Shown: piece by piece, positions 19,257 to 28,470 of the stretch
Layout: each line of letters begins with the position of its first letter
Numbering within the stretch: the stretch's first letter is position 1
Assembly (NCBI GenBank): GCA_025980665.1
Contig: JAICXC010000002.1
Span: 1-64,000, forward strand
DNA from: Bryobacteraceae bacterium
GTDB lineage: Bacteria > Acidobacteriota > Terriglobia > Bryobacterales > Bryobacteraceae
Length of the DNA stretch: 64,000 nt
Direction of reading: 5' to 3'
Translations under genes and position numbers: made by a program
The notes under the pieces: model-generated
What the model was told of the DNA's origin: nothing
What the model saw: only the letters and a program-made list of their open reading frames with translations
Database searches by the model: none

Positions 19257-20179
19257 TTAATTCTCTGTCGGCACTTTGTCGATGTGCTCGATAACAATCA
19301 CGTCGAGCGAGATCTTGCTCTTCTCCAGTTTCAACCCGAGTTGTTTTTCTAAAGATCGGGAGCGGGATCGGCCGCGATGTCTGGGGGCCTCGCCTTTCGC
19401 TGGGTGTCAGCTATTGTCAGCCGGCCAAGCAATCCAGCGGTCGAGAAGTCCAGGTTGAAATCGTAGGTTCCGGTCAAACCCGTCTTGTCCTCTAGGTGGG
19501 TTGAGTCCAGAAATTGCGACGACAGCACACTGAGCAACTGCGATACTCGCACCGCTCTGAAGGTAGCTCGCGCGTGCCCGTTGGTGACATAGGCTGCCGT
19601 GCCGACCTGTATCACGGGGAATCCGCGCTGGTCGAATTCCGATTTCGCGGATGCTCCCGATTGCCGAGCCAGCGGAGAAGCCTGGGGCTCAGCAGCCTCG
19701 TGAAGCTTCGGGCCGCCTTTGGCCACAACCAAAGTGTACGCGTCGAAATCTTTCTGTTCGCGGTGGAGCGTCATATGAAAACGCTCCTTTATCAGGTTCT
19801 GCAGCATCAGGTTCAGCTGTTCTTTGGTGGCATTTGGCGGCACGTTCGCCACAATGTCGTACGCCGGGGCGGTCGCCGCATCATTGTCGTTCACCCAACT
19901 GGGGCCGACGATCTGATCGGGTCTCACGCCGAAAGCGTTAACCAAGATGCGTCTCATCAAAACACGCGTATACGTGATCCTTCGCGGATCGGAGGTCCCA
20001 GGACCACCGCTCATGATCCCGACTGCCGGAATAGGCGGGCTGTTCGGAGGGAGAGGCCCGGACATTCTCGCCGATGCCACCTCAACGGTTAGGCCAGCTT
20101 GCGGAGGACTCTGCGCCGAGATCGAGCAGGCCAGGATCGCGATTGCGCCGGCCGGGGCTTTCCGCGCCAGACTTTGCAT
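19257..20179 (-). pseudogene. TIGR03435-family protein, frameshifted near the C-terminus
   Basis: The ATG at 20179 follows a strong AAGGGAGG and opens a signal peptide, with VEVASARMSG as the family's mature N-terminus; a TTG at 20200 is less likely. The frame stops at 19349 after DIAADPAPDL. Directly downstream another frame encodes LEKQLGLKLEKSKISLDVIV followed by an IEHIDKVPTEN ending at 19257, the normal C-terminus of the family. Typical members have a short bridge between the two parts (PDLFTAL-type), so a deletion of about eight bases near 19349-19355 would explain the break. The truncated product lacks about 30 residues. Function of the family is unknown. Confidence 0.8.
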
Positions 20180-20279
20180 GATTGCCTCCCTTGAAACCAA
20201 TAGACCGTCTAAGGAGCCACTTCGTTTACATTGCCGGCCGATACGTCAGCCTGTAATCTAGGCTACGCTGGATACTACT

Positions 20280-22988
20280 GTGTCGGCGCGTCCGTATTCC
20301 CGCCGGTCTGGGCTGATTCTATTCGCCGCGGCCCTCATCCTGCTTCTGATCTTCGGCGGATCTCTCTGTTCGCTTCTCATCGATTACAAATGGTGGGGCG
20401 AAATGGGCCAGGTGAATACCTGGCAGCGGATGTGGCTGTATCGCTACGTTCCCGACGTCGTGCAGTGGCTGATTCTTTTCCTGGTTTTGTGGATAGCCCA
20501 CGCCCGCGGGATGAGCCACGCAGGCGCCAGCAGCCGTGGTCGAGGCAAGTACCAGCTTCTGGTCGCTGGGGCGATTTTTGTGGTTTCACTGATTCTGGCA
20601 GCCGCCTCCATGGATGGCTGGGTCATCGCTCGATTCATTGGCGGGCGCGGCATCGAGTCTACCTGGCAGGATCCGGTTTTCGGCCGATCCCTAGTCTTCT
20701 ACTTCTTCGAGCTCCCGTTTTATACCCAATTGATCGGGTTTCTGGAAGTCTGCGCCGCCGCCGGTGCCGTGGTGTACTACGTCACCGCGCGTGTCTGGCA
20801 GATGCAGGTGCGATTCCCCGAGCTATGGGCTTCCGGACATGTCCAGTGGGATGACCTGCGCCGGCTCGGCCGCCTTGAAACCGGCATTTTCAAGATGCTG
20901 CTGGCGTTTTTCCTGGTGGGGCTCGCCGCGTATTTCTGGCTGGGTCGCTATGAGCTGCTCTATACCGATCATGGCGAGCTGATGACTGGTGTCGATTACG
21001 TTCAACAGCATATCGGCCTGCCGCTGCAAACCGCGAAGGCCATTGCGGCGCTTCTGGCCGCGATTTTGGTATTGGCCGGCCGCCGCAAACTGGCGATCGC
21101 CTGCGCGATTGTGCTGGTGGCCGATGCAGTCATTCCTTCCGCGGTCAACGCGCTGCAGGTCCGTCCTAATGAGCTGGCGCTGCAGCGGCCTTTTATCGAA
21201 CGGCACATTGAGGCCACCCGTTCCGCCTATGGCCTGAACCATCGCGAACGCGAATCGGAATTTCCGGCACGCAAGGAAGCGCCCATCGATTTCAAGCGCA
21301 ACGCTTCCATGCTCGATAACGTCCGCCTGTGGGACTGGCGCGCGTTTCATGACACCCTCAGCCAGAGTCAGCCGTTGCGGCCTTACGCTTATGCCGACAC
21401 CGACGTGGATCGGTACACCATCGACGGCCAGATGCGGCAGGTATTGCTCGCTCCGCGCGAGCTGGATCTTACGCAGTTGGGTGACGCGCAAAGCCGCTGG
21501 GTGATTACCCACACCATCTACACGCACGGCTACGGACTGGCGCTGGCCGAAGCCAATCACATCACGCCCAACGGCCTTCCAGAACTGTTGATCCGCAATG
21601 CTCCCGTTGAGGTCCTGACTCCCAGCCTGAAACTGACGCGTCCCGAAATTTATTACGGTGAAGAATCGCGCGACCCCGTGTTCGTCCGCACCACCCAGCC
21701 CGAGTTCAACTATCCTTCGGGCTCCGAGGAAGTGCACACGCGCTACGAAGGCAAGGGCGGAATCCCCACGAATTCCATGGGTTTGCGGCTGGCCTCGGCC
21801 TGGGCCTTCGGAGATCCTAACATCGTGCTTTCCGACGCCTTCACGCCGGAGAGCCGGATGATGATCCGGCGCGGCATCCGCGAGCGGCTGGGCGCGTTGG
21901 CTCCGTTTATCACCTGGGATCCCGATGCCTATATGGTGATCGGCGACGACGGGCGGCTGGTGTGGATCGTGGATGGGTACACCATGAGCGAGGCGCATCC
22001 CTACGCGCGGCCGATTCAGGCTGAGGGCGCCGGTGAGTTTAATTACATTCGCAACTCGGTGAAGGCTACGGTGGATGCCTACGACGGCGAGGTAAAGCTA
22101 TATCTGTGGGACGATCAGGACCCATTGATCCTGGCCTATCAACATCTGTTTCCCGGACTCCTCACGCCTGCGTCGGAGATGCCCGCGGATGTTCGACGGC
22201 ATACGCGTTTCCCGGAGATGCTGTTCCGGGTGCAGGCCGAACTATACCGCACGTATCACATGCGCGTGCCGGATTCGTTCTATAACCGGGCCGACCTTTG
22301 GGATCTGGCGACTTTCACCAACGGGCAAGCCGGAAACCCGCAATCCATGGCGCCGACCTACATGGTGGCGACTCTTCCCGGCGAGAGCCAGCCGGAGTTC
22401 CTGCTGACCATCCCGTTCACGCCGCACAATAAGCAGAACCTCATTGGGCTGATGGCGGCGCGCTGCGATGGCGACCACCTGGGCGAGATCGTCTTCCTAC
22501 AACTGCCCAAGCAGGAGATCATCCCGGGGCCGCTGCAGATCGAGGCGCTCATCAATCAAAACCCAGTGATCTCGAAAGATCTGTCGCTATGGAACACGCA
22601 AGGCTCGCAGGTGCTGCGCAGCCAGATCCTGGTGCTGCCCATCGACAATACGTTCTTATTTGTTGCGCCCATCTATATCCAGGCCGCGCAGGCTCGCATG
22701 CCCCAGCTGGAAAGGGTCGTATTGGCGAAGGGTAGCGAACTGGTTTATGCCGACACGTATCAGGACGCGCTGAAGCAGTTGGCCATGCTGCAAGGCGGAG
22801 CGCCGGCGCCGGTGACAACGAATGTATCGAGTGCGGCCCCATCCCCCGCACCGAGTGCCGCCGGAACCGATGCGCGTATTGAAACCATTCGCGGCCACCT
22901 GGATCGCTACCGCGCTCTCTCTGCACAGGGCAAATGGGCCGAGGCGGGGAAAGAGCTGGAAGCGGTCGAGGCGTTGGTGAAGAAGTAG
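20280..22988 (+). CDS. UPF0182-family membrane protein
   Basis: A 902-residue protein of the UPF0182/COG1615 family. About seven membrane segments occupy residues 1-300, followed by a large soluble domain of about 550 residues with family blocks such as YGLNHRERESEFPAR, VRLWDWRAFHDTLSQSQPLR, RLASAWAFGDPNIVLSDA and LFPGLLTPASEMPADVRRH. The extreme C-terminus is Pro/Ala-rich and then charged. The family is widespread in actinobacteria, cyanobacteria and acidobacteria, and its role is not known. Start is GTG at 20280. Confidence 0.92.
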   Translation: MSARPYSRRSGLILFAAALILLLIFGGSLCSLLIDYKWWGEMGQVNTWQRMWLYRYVPDVVQWLILFLVLWIAHARGMSHAGASSRGRGKYQLLVAGAIFVVSLILAAASMDGWVIARFIGGRGIESTWQDPVFGRSLVFYFFELPFYTQLIGFLEVCAAAGAVVYYVTARVWQMQVRFPELWASGHVQWDDLRRLGRLETGIFKMLLAFFLVGLAAYFWLGRYELLYTDHGELMTGVDYVQQHIGLPLQTAKAIAALLAAILVLAGRRKLAIACAIVLVADAVIPSAVNALQVRPNELALQRPFIERHIEATRSAYGLNHRERESEFPARKEAPIDFKRNASMLDNVRLWDWRAFHDTLSQSQPLRPYAYADTDVDRYTIDGQMRQVLLAPRELDLTQLGDAQSRWVITHTIYTHGYGLALAEANHITPNGLPELLIRNAPVEVLTPSLKLTRPEIYYGEESRDPVFVRTTQPEFNYPSGSEEVHTRYEGKGGIPTNSMGLRLASAWAFGDPNIVLSDAFTPESRMMIRRGIRERLGALAPFITWDPDAYMVIGDDGRLVWIVDGYTMSEAHPYARPIQAEGAGEFNYIRNSVKATVDAYDGEVKLYLWDDQDPLILAYQHLFPGLLTPASEMPADVRRHTRFPEMLFRVQAELYRTYHMRVPDSFYNRADLWDLATFTNGQAGNPQSMAPTYMVATLPGESQPEFLLTIPFTPHNKQNLIGLMAARCDGDHLGEIVFLQLPKQEIIPGPLQIEALINQNPVISKDLSLWNTQGSQVLRSQILVLPIDNTFLFVAPIYIQAAQARMPQLERVVLAKGSELVYADTYQDALKQLAMLQGGAPAPVTTNVSSAAPSPAPSAAGTDARIETIRGHLDRYRALSAQGKWAEAGKELEAVEALVKK

Positions 22989-23010
22989 GGACAAACCGCT
23001 CCATTACTGC

Positions 23011-23042
23011 CGCGGCTCCGTGTACAACTTTTCCGAGCCGCG
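23011..23042. other. Stem-loop after the UPF0182 gene
   Basis: CGCGGCTC (23011-23018) and GAGCCGCG (23035-23042) form an 8-base-pair stem with a 16-base loop, 23 bases after the stop codon. There is no U-run, so it is at best a weak terminator or a transcript-end stabiliser. Confidence 0.35.
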
Positions 23043-23083
23043 AGAGTCATCGAGCGCTTATGCCGTCCGTGCGATTACGGGCC

Positions 23084-23311
23084 GTGGCCAGCATGACCAT
23101 TCGCCGCTTGGACGCCACTCTGATCGCCCGCCTTCGCGCGAAGGCCGCGGGGAACGGCCGTTCCATGGAGGAAGAAGCGGTCGAAATCCTGAGAAATAGC
23201 CCGCCACCGTAACTCGACCTCGGCACCGCGATTCGACGGCATGTTGCACATCTCGGGGGCGTGGATCTCGTCTTACCTCTTCGAGAACCAGTACGCAGAC
23301 CGCCTAAATGA
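23084..23311 (+). pseudogene. FitA-like antitoxin with an in-frame stop, no toxin partner
   Basis: From GTG 23084 the frame reads VASMTIRRLDATLIARLRAK then NGRSMEEEAVEILR, the ribbon-helix-helix signature of FitA/VapB-type antitoxins. A TAA at 23210-23212 interrupts it. In the same frame the sequence continues LDLGTAIRRHVAHLGGVDLV then LPLREPVRRPPK to a TGA at 23309, the normal C-terminal half of these antitoxins. The single stop codon therefore splits an otherwise intact gene. The PIN-domain toxin normally encoded next (FitB/VapC) is absent; a CDF transporter follows. The N-terminal DNA-binding part could still be made as a 42-residue peptide. Confidence 0.75.
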
Positions 23312-23335
23312 TAAATCGCGTTAGGATTGAATCGG

Positions 23336-24265
23336 ATGGCCCATTTCCACGCACATGCGCACGGAAAGGCGACCGGCAAGATCCTGCTGGGCTCGCTGCT
23401 GGTCACCCTTGTTTTCGTCGTTGTGGAAGCTATCGCGGGGCTGCGATCCCACAGCTTGTCCTTGCTCTCCGACGCAGGCCATAACTTTACCGATGCCTTC
23501 GGTCTGGGTCTAGCGGCTGGCGGCTTCTACTTTGCCGCCAAGCCCGGTGACCAGCTTCGAACATTCGGCTACCAACGCATGGGCGTGCTGGCGGCATTTC
23601 TGAACGCGCTGCTTCTGGTGATCCTGTCAGGAGCCCTGCTGTGGGAAAGTTACCTGCGCCTGCTGAACCCGGAACCTGTGTCGGAAGGAACCATGCTGTG
23701 GGTCGCCGCGCTCGGAATTGTGGTAAATATCGCGATTGCCTGGAGCATAGGCGGCCATGGCCACCACGGCCCCGATCACGATCTCAACCTCCGCGCCGCC
23801 TGGATCCATCAGATGGGCGACGCCGCCAGTTGTGTCGGCATTATCGTCGGCGCGGTGATCATCCGATACACCGGCTGGCTGAAGATCGACCCCCTTCTCT
23901 CGATCGTGATTTCGCTGGTGATCGTCTGGACCGCCTGGGATATTTTCAAAGACTCGCTCAATATTCTGCTGGAAGGCCTGCCTAAAGGCTTGCGGCTCTC
24001 CGACATTACCTCCGGCATTAGAGACGTTTCCGGCGTAATCGACGTCCACGACCTGCACGTCTGGAATTTGGGCGCGGAGGAACGCGCGCTGAGCTGTCAC
24101 GTGCTGATTGAGGACGTTCCGCCGTCGGCTAGCGAATCCATTCTGCGTGACGTGAACTGCGTGCTGCAGGATCGCTTCGGCATCCATCACACCACCATTC
24201 AGTTCGAACACACCCGCTGCGCTTTGGCGGATATCTCGTGCGCGCCTGGCCGGAAGGCGTACTAG
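23336..24265 (+). CDS. Cation diffusion facilitator (CDF) metal exporter
   Basis: A 309-residue protein with a His-rich N-terminus (MAHFHAHAHGK) and six membrane segments. The transport-site block LLSDAGHNFTDAFGLGL provides Asp46, His49 and Asp53, with the second pair in HQMGDAASCVGIIVGA. A C-terminal cytoplasmic domain (VIDVHDLHVWNLGAEERALS) is typical of CDF dimerisation. The family exports Zn(II), Co(II) or related ions by proton antiport; the D-H-D site fits zinc. ATG 23336 is preferred to a TTG at 23327 because an AGGA lies at suitable distance. Confidence 0.93.
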   Translation: MAHFHAHAHGKATGKILLGSLLVTLVFVVVEAIAGLRSHSLSLLSDAGHNFTDAFGLGLAAGGFYFAAKPGDQLRTFGYQRMGVLAAFLNALLLVILSGALLWESYLRLLNPEPVSEGTMLWVAALGIVVNIAIAWSIGGHGHHGPDHDLNLRAAWIHQMGDAASCVGIIVGAVIIRYTGWLKIDPLLSIVISLVIVWTAWDIFKDSLNILLEGLPKGLRLSDITSGIRDVSGVIDVHDLHVWNLGAEERALSCHVLIEDVPPSASESILRDVNCVLQDRFGIHHTTIQFEHTRCALADISCAPGRKAY

Positions 24266-24371
24266 CCGCCCGTGCAGATCAGCGCGGTTCTAATGGCATG
24301 AAACGTGCTTTTCGTGGCGCTCGTCCATTGGATTGTTATACTGATTAAACACCCGCTGTCCTGCATCTAGC

Positions 24372-27131
24372 ATGTTCAAAACCTGTGCTCTTCTTTCACT
24401 GTGTGCCTGTGTGGGCCTGGCCGCTAATTTTGTAACCGGCCAAGGCGCCCGCCTGGTTATCGGGCAGTCCACCTTCACTCAGCAACAACCCGGCGCGTCG
24501 GATACGCTGCTGGGCGCATTAGGCGGTATCGCCTATGCGAACGGGATCCTGTTTGTGGCGGATGCCAACCGCACCGGTCTCATCCCGGTGAATAACCGGG
24601 TCCTCGAGTTTCCTACTCAGAATTTCCCCGGCCCTGTGGATACGATTCGTCCGTTTATCGCGCGCTGCGCGGTGTGCCTGGGACAGGCCAACGTGGTGCT
24701 GGGTCAGCCGGATTTCACCAGCACTGCTTTCCAAATCACCCAGACCGGCATGCGCTTGCCGACCGCTGTCGCGACCGATGGAACGATACTGGCGGTGGCG
24801 GACACCGGTAACAACCGCATCCTGATTTGGAAGTCGATTCCTAACACCGTCGATCAGCCGGCCGATATCGAACTCGGCCAGCCCGATTTCAAAACGGTTC
24901 TCCAGGGATCGCAACAGGTCGTCGACAACAAGAGTCTCCGTAGTCCCCAAGGTGTGTGGATTCAGAACGGCAAGCTGTTCGTGGCGGATACCCAGAATCA
25001 CCGGGTCCTGATCTGGAATTCGATTCCGACGCAAAACCGGCAGCCCGCGGATGTGGTTCTTGGCCAAGCTAACTTTAACGTGGCCGTGCAACCGGATCTG
25101 ACCAAGGCGAACACCGACGCGCACGCCAACACACTTCTCAATCCGGTGTCGGTTTCAAGCGACGGAGTCCGTCTCTATGTTGCGGATCTTGGGAACAATC
25201 GCGTCCTGATTTGGAATTCGATTCCGACGACGAATCAGCAGCCCGCCGACGTCGTGGTCGGCCAGAAAGATTTGGATACGGGCATTTCCAACGATGCTCC
25301 GGATCTGTGCCCTTCAAATGGCACGGATGCCACCACAGGCGCGGCCACTTTTCCGGCCCGCTGCGGCAAGACCATGGATTTTCCGCGCTTCGCGCTGTCC
25401 GACGGCACCCGCCTGTTCATCGCCGATGGCGGCAACGACCGCGTGCTGATCTATAACACCATCCCCACCCAAAACGGGGCCGCCGCGGATGTGATTCTGG
25501 GGCAGCCTGACGAAAACGCCAGTGTGGTTTCAAGCTTCACGGATCTGTTCCATCCGCTGTTGCGCCAATCGGCAGCGGACATCACGCCGACACCCACGGG
25601 TTTGGCATGGGATGGGACCAACTTATATGTAACCGACGGCTCCAACCGCCGGGTGCTGGTGTTTACGCCCGCCGAGCCGCTGGTTCCTATCAATGGCGTC
25701 CGCAACGCTGCCAGCCTGCAGATTTTCGCGCTGGGTTCGATTACCCTCAGCGGAACGATTACCGTGGGCGATATCGTGAAGGTGACTATCACCGATACTG
25801 CGGGCACGGCCCGTGAGTACGACTACACCATGGTCAAAGACGACACGCTGGCCACCGCCATGACCGGTCTGGCGGCCGTCATCAATGCGGGCAATGGCGA
25901 TCCGGCGGTTTTCGCCGAATTCGAGCCGCGATTGCAAACCGTCAAACTAGTCGCGCGCCAACCCGGCACCGATGGAAACAATATCGCGCTGGCGGTGAGT
26001 GGATCGACCAATGCGACCTTCACCATCACAGCCAGCGGTTCCACCCTTCAGGGCGGCCAGAACGCCACCATTCTCGCGCCCGGCACGCTGGTAACTTTTC
26101 TCGGGCAGAATATCGCTGACGCGGTGGCTTCCGCCGATCTGAGCCAGGACAATTTGCCGCTTAGCTTGGGCGGCGTGCAGCTGTATTGCGACGGCAATCC
26201 ATCTCCGTTACTCTATGTATCGCCCACACAGGTGAACGGACAGATTCCCTTCGAATTTCTGGATGCCAACAGTATTAGTTGCTATCTGCGCATCCAGCAT
26301 TCCGATGGAAGCGTTGTCGCCAGCACCGCCATCGCGGTCCCGCTGGATCAGCAGAATCCCGGAATCTTCGCCAACGATGGCGAAGAGCCGCGCGCCGCGA
26401 TTGCGTTTCATAATTCGAGTTTCGCCACTGGCACCATTACAGTGGATGGCAGTATCGAGGCGGGAGACACGGGCACTATCACCATCGGTGACCGATCGTA
26501 CACCTACACCGTGCAGGCTGGTGACACACTCGCATCGGTACGGGACGCCTTCGTGGCCCTCATTAACGCGAATACCGAGGAAGAAGTGGTGGCGATTCCG
26601 GAGCCGGCCTTTCACCGCATTCAACTGCGCGCCAAAGTTCCGGGGCCGGAAGGCAATGGAATCACTTTCGCCGCGACCACGGATATGGGCGACAACGCCA
26701 ATCTGTTCCTGATCCTGACCAACTTGAGCAATACATTATGCTGCGCCAACCGCGCCGGCGCTCCCGTGACACAGGCCAATCCCGCGGTGCCCGGTGAGAC
26801 CATCCTGGTATACGCCACCGGTTTGGGAACCATCGAACCCGCCGAGGCGACGCAGGCGGAGAGTACCGGCCGCAAGTACACCGGTCCGGCCCTGAACGAC
26901 CCAAGGGCTTTCGTTTCGTCCCTGGCCGGCGGATCGACGGCGAACGTGATCTCGGCGAATCTGGCTCCCGGAATGGTCGGAGTCTACGAAGTTCGCTTGG
27001 AGCTCGGATTAGGAACTCCTCCCAGCCCATTGGCGCAGCTCACCATCTCGCAGGACATTTATACCAGTAATATCGTCACCATCCCGGTCGTCGATCCTAA
27101 CGTTCAGACGCCCGTGGTGCCGTCGCCGTGA
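24372..27131 (+). CDS. Secreted NHL-repeat protein with a TIGR03437 domain carrying two inserted modules
   Basis: A 919-residue exported protein (signal peptide MFKTCALLSLCACVGLA). Residues about 20-435 form an NHL-type beta-propeller with repeated units such as VADTGNNRILIWKSIPN, VADTQNHRVLIWNSIPT and VADLGNNRVLIWNSIPT, each followed by DVVLGQ-type strands. From about 437 a TIGR03437 Solibacter C-terminal domain starts (NGVRNAASLQ) and ends near 905. Two homologous ~110-residue modules interrupt it (about 457-567 and 687-795), sharing TITV, a Y-x-YT-x4-DTLA stretch, INA and PG-x2-GN. The propeller probably binds carbohydrate or protein outside the cell; no catalytic residues are evident. Confidence 0.85.
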   Translation: MFKTCALLSLCACVGLAANFVTGQGARLVIGQSTFTQQQPGASDTLLGALGGIAYANGILFVADANRTGLIPVNNRVLEFPTQNFPGPVDTIRPFIARCAVCLGQANVVLGQPDFTSTAFQITQTGMRLPTAVATDGTILAVADTGNNRILIWKSIPNTVDQPADIELGQPDFKTVLQGSQQVVDNKSLRSPQGVWIQNGKLFVADTQNHRVLIWNSIPTQNRQPADVVLGQANFNVAVQPDLTKANTDAHANTLLNPVSVSSDGVRLYVADLGNNRVLIWNSIPTTNQQPADVVVGQKDLDTGISNDAPDLCPSNGTDATTGAATFPARCGKTMDFPRFALSDGTRLFIADGGNDRVLIYNTIPTQNGAAADVILGQPDENASVVSSFTDLFHPLLRQSAADITPTPTGLAWDGTNLYVTDGSNRRVLVFTPAEPLVPINGVRNAASLQIFALGSITLSGTITVGDIVKVTITDTAGTAREYDYTMVKDDTLATAMTGLAAVINAGNGDPAVFAEFEPRLQTVKLVARQPGTDGNNIALAVSGSTNATFTITASGSTLQGGQNATILAPGTLVTFLGQNIADAVASADLSQDNLPLSLGGVQLYCDGNPSPLLYVSPTQVNGQIPFEFLDANSISCYLRIQHSDGSVVASTAIAVPLDQQNPGIFANDGEEPRAAIAFHNSSFATGTITVDGSIEAGDTGTITIGDRSYTYTVQAGDTLASVRDAFVALINANTEEEVVAIPEPAFHRIQLRAKVPGPEGNGITFAATTDMGDNANLFLILTNLSNTLCCANRAGAPVTQANPAVPGETILVYATGLGTIEPAEATQAESTGRKYTGPALNDPRAFVSSLAGGSTANVISANLAPGMVGVYEVRLELGLGTPPSPLAQLTISQDIYTSNIVTIPVVDPNVQTPVVPSP

Positions 27132-27179
27132 CCAAACGATTACATTTCCGACAGACCGGCTAAAATCGATTTTCTAAAG

Positions 27180-27668
27180 ATGGACCGCGTTAAGAATCGC
27201 CCGGCAGATGTCCGCCTCTGGAGAGTTCCGCGGCTTTTAGCGATGCTTGTGATCGCCTTCGGCGTGTATACGTTCTTTATGCCCATGCTGATTCTAACGA
27301 CGCCTGTTTTGGGCAGGGCCGAATGGTCATCTTTCCACATGGCGCTAGAAGTTCACTCCGGACGATTACCGGCGAACCGCCCTTGGATCGAGCTTACGGC
27401 CGTGGAAGATGCATTTGTTTACCTGCTGATGGTCACGGCCCTGGCGCTATCGCTGTTTCCCTGGGGCCAGAATGCTCTTTATCACGTCAGTCTCGTCGGA
27501 TCGATTGTCAGCGCGCTCGCGACGCGCAACGCCACCCACCACCTTGCGGAGTTCGTGACCGGGTCGCCGGACGTCCGAGCCAAGTTCGGTCCTGCGATGT
27601 ACCTGCTCCCCTTGACGATGCTGGCATTTCTACTGACCCGCAGCCATCGGATTGCAGATCGTTCTTAG
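27180..27668 (+). CDS. Small membrane protein of unknown function
   Basis: A 162-residue protein with about four hydrophobic segments (LLAMLVIAFGVYTFFMPMLI, FVYLLMVTALALSLFPWG, HVSLVGSIVSALATRN, MYLLPLTMLAFLLTR) and a basic N-terminus. No motif allows a function to be assigned. ATG at 27180. Confidence 0.65.
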   Translation: MDRVKNRPADVRLWRVPRLLAMLVIAFGVYTFFMPMLILTTPVLGRAEWSSFHMALEVHSGRLPANRPWIELTAVEDAFVYLLMVTALALSLFPWGQNALYHVSLVGSIVSALATRNATHHLAEFVTGSPDVRAKFGPAMYLLPLTMLAFLLTRSHRIADRS

Positions 27669-27689
27669 TCGCTCATCATCGGGAATTCC

Positions 27690-27950
27690 CTACGCCGGAC
27701 TATACGGCCGGAACCCGTTCCGGCTCAAGGCATCCTTCGCGGCGTCTTCATCGGGCGGCGCGACGTAGAAAAATGCTCCCACCCGTTCCGACTGAAAGAT
27801 AAGGCCGCCGGAGTACTTGTCGGGCTCGACCAGATAATCGAGCCCAGATTCGGTCAGCAGGTTTTCCAACCGCAGAGCTTCGGTGAGGCGTTTGGCGATG
27901 TAGATTAGCGTGAGTTCCTGATCGCCGAAGTGCTCCGGTCCGCGCTGCAT
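27690..27950 (-). CDS. Small cytosolic protein resembling DUF2007-type proteins
   Basis: An 86-residue soluble protein: a strand-helix start (LTLIYIAKRLTEALRLENLL), then GLDYLVEPDKY and a C-terminal FFYVAPPDEDAAKDALSRNG. The pattern of a residue pair being looked up across two half-sites is like DUF2007 'putative signal transducing' proteins, but the match is by eye and weak. It lies just before a second small minus-strand gene. Confidence 0.55.
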   Translation of the reverse strand: MQRGPEHFGDQELTLIYIAKRLTEALRLENLLTESGLDYLVEPDKYSGGLIFQSERVGAFFYVAPPDEDAAKDALSRNGFRPYSPA

Positions 27951-27959
27951 CCGGCCGCT

Positions 27960-28391
27960 CTAGCCTACGCGCGCTGTGAAAGCCTTGTACGCTTCTTCAC
28001 CGCTGGTTTTGGACACCCATTCGGCGCAGGCTTTTCCGGCCTTTTCGAGATTGCCGAGATAATGCGGGTCCTTGAAAGCGGCGCGGACTTCGCCAAGGAT
28101 CGGTTTCACCCGTTCCCACACGAAAAGAACCTCGCGGGTGTTGGCGAAGAATAGGTCGGGGTTCATCACGCCCGAATTGACGAACGAACCGGCCATATCC
28201 CAATAGCTGGCAACTTGTCGGAAGTAGGCGTTGGGTTCGGATCCGGGAGGGCAGAGCTGGCCAAACTCGGCCATGGTCTTGCATTTGAAGTTTCCAAAGA
28301 ACCAATTGCGGGCATCGCGCATCTTTGGTTCCCGGCGCAGTTCGTAGAGCTTCAGCAGCAGGTTGGCATCGTCGTAAGTGGGTTGGGACAT
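27960..28391 (-). CDS. Conserved-looking hypothetical protein
   Basis: A 143-residue soluble, mostly helical protein starting MSQPTYDDANLLLKLYELRR and containing MRDARNWFFGNFKCKTMAEF and YWDMAGSFVNSGVMNPDLFF. The ATG at 28391 follows AAGG; the longer open frame upstream overlaps the opposite-strand dprA and is not coding. The content, acidic ends around a Trp/Phe-rich middle, resembles DUF4760-like helical proteins, but I do not assign a function. Confidence 0.68.
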   Translation of the reverse strand: MSQPTYDDANLLLKLYELRREPKMRDARNWFFGNFKCKTMAEFGQLCPPGSEPNAYFRQVASYWDMAGSFVNSGVMNPDLFFANTREVLFVWERVKPILGEVRAAFKDPHYLGNLEKAGKACAEWVSKTSGEEAYKAFTARVG

Positions 28392-28470
28392 AACCTTCAG
28401 CGTACCCGATCCGCCGGGACGGGTGAGAATTCGCGGCTGGCCGGGACACAAATCTACCAGCGACAAATAC

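Noticed and set aside
23212..23335. Toxin gene after the FitA-like antitoxin
   Set aside because: The downstream frame is the antitoxin's own C-terminal half; no PIN-domain motifs follow.
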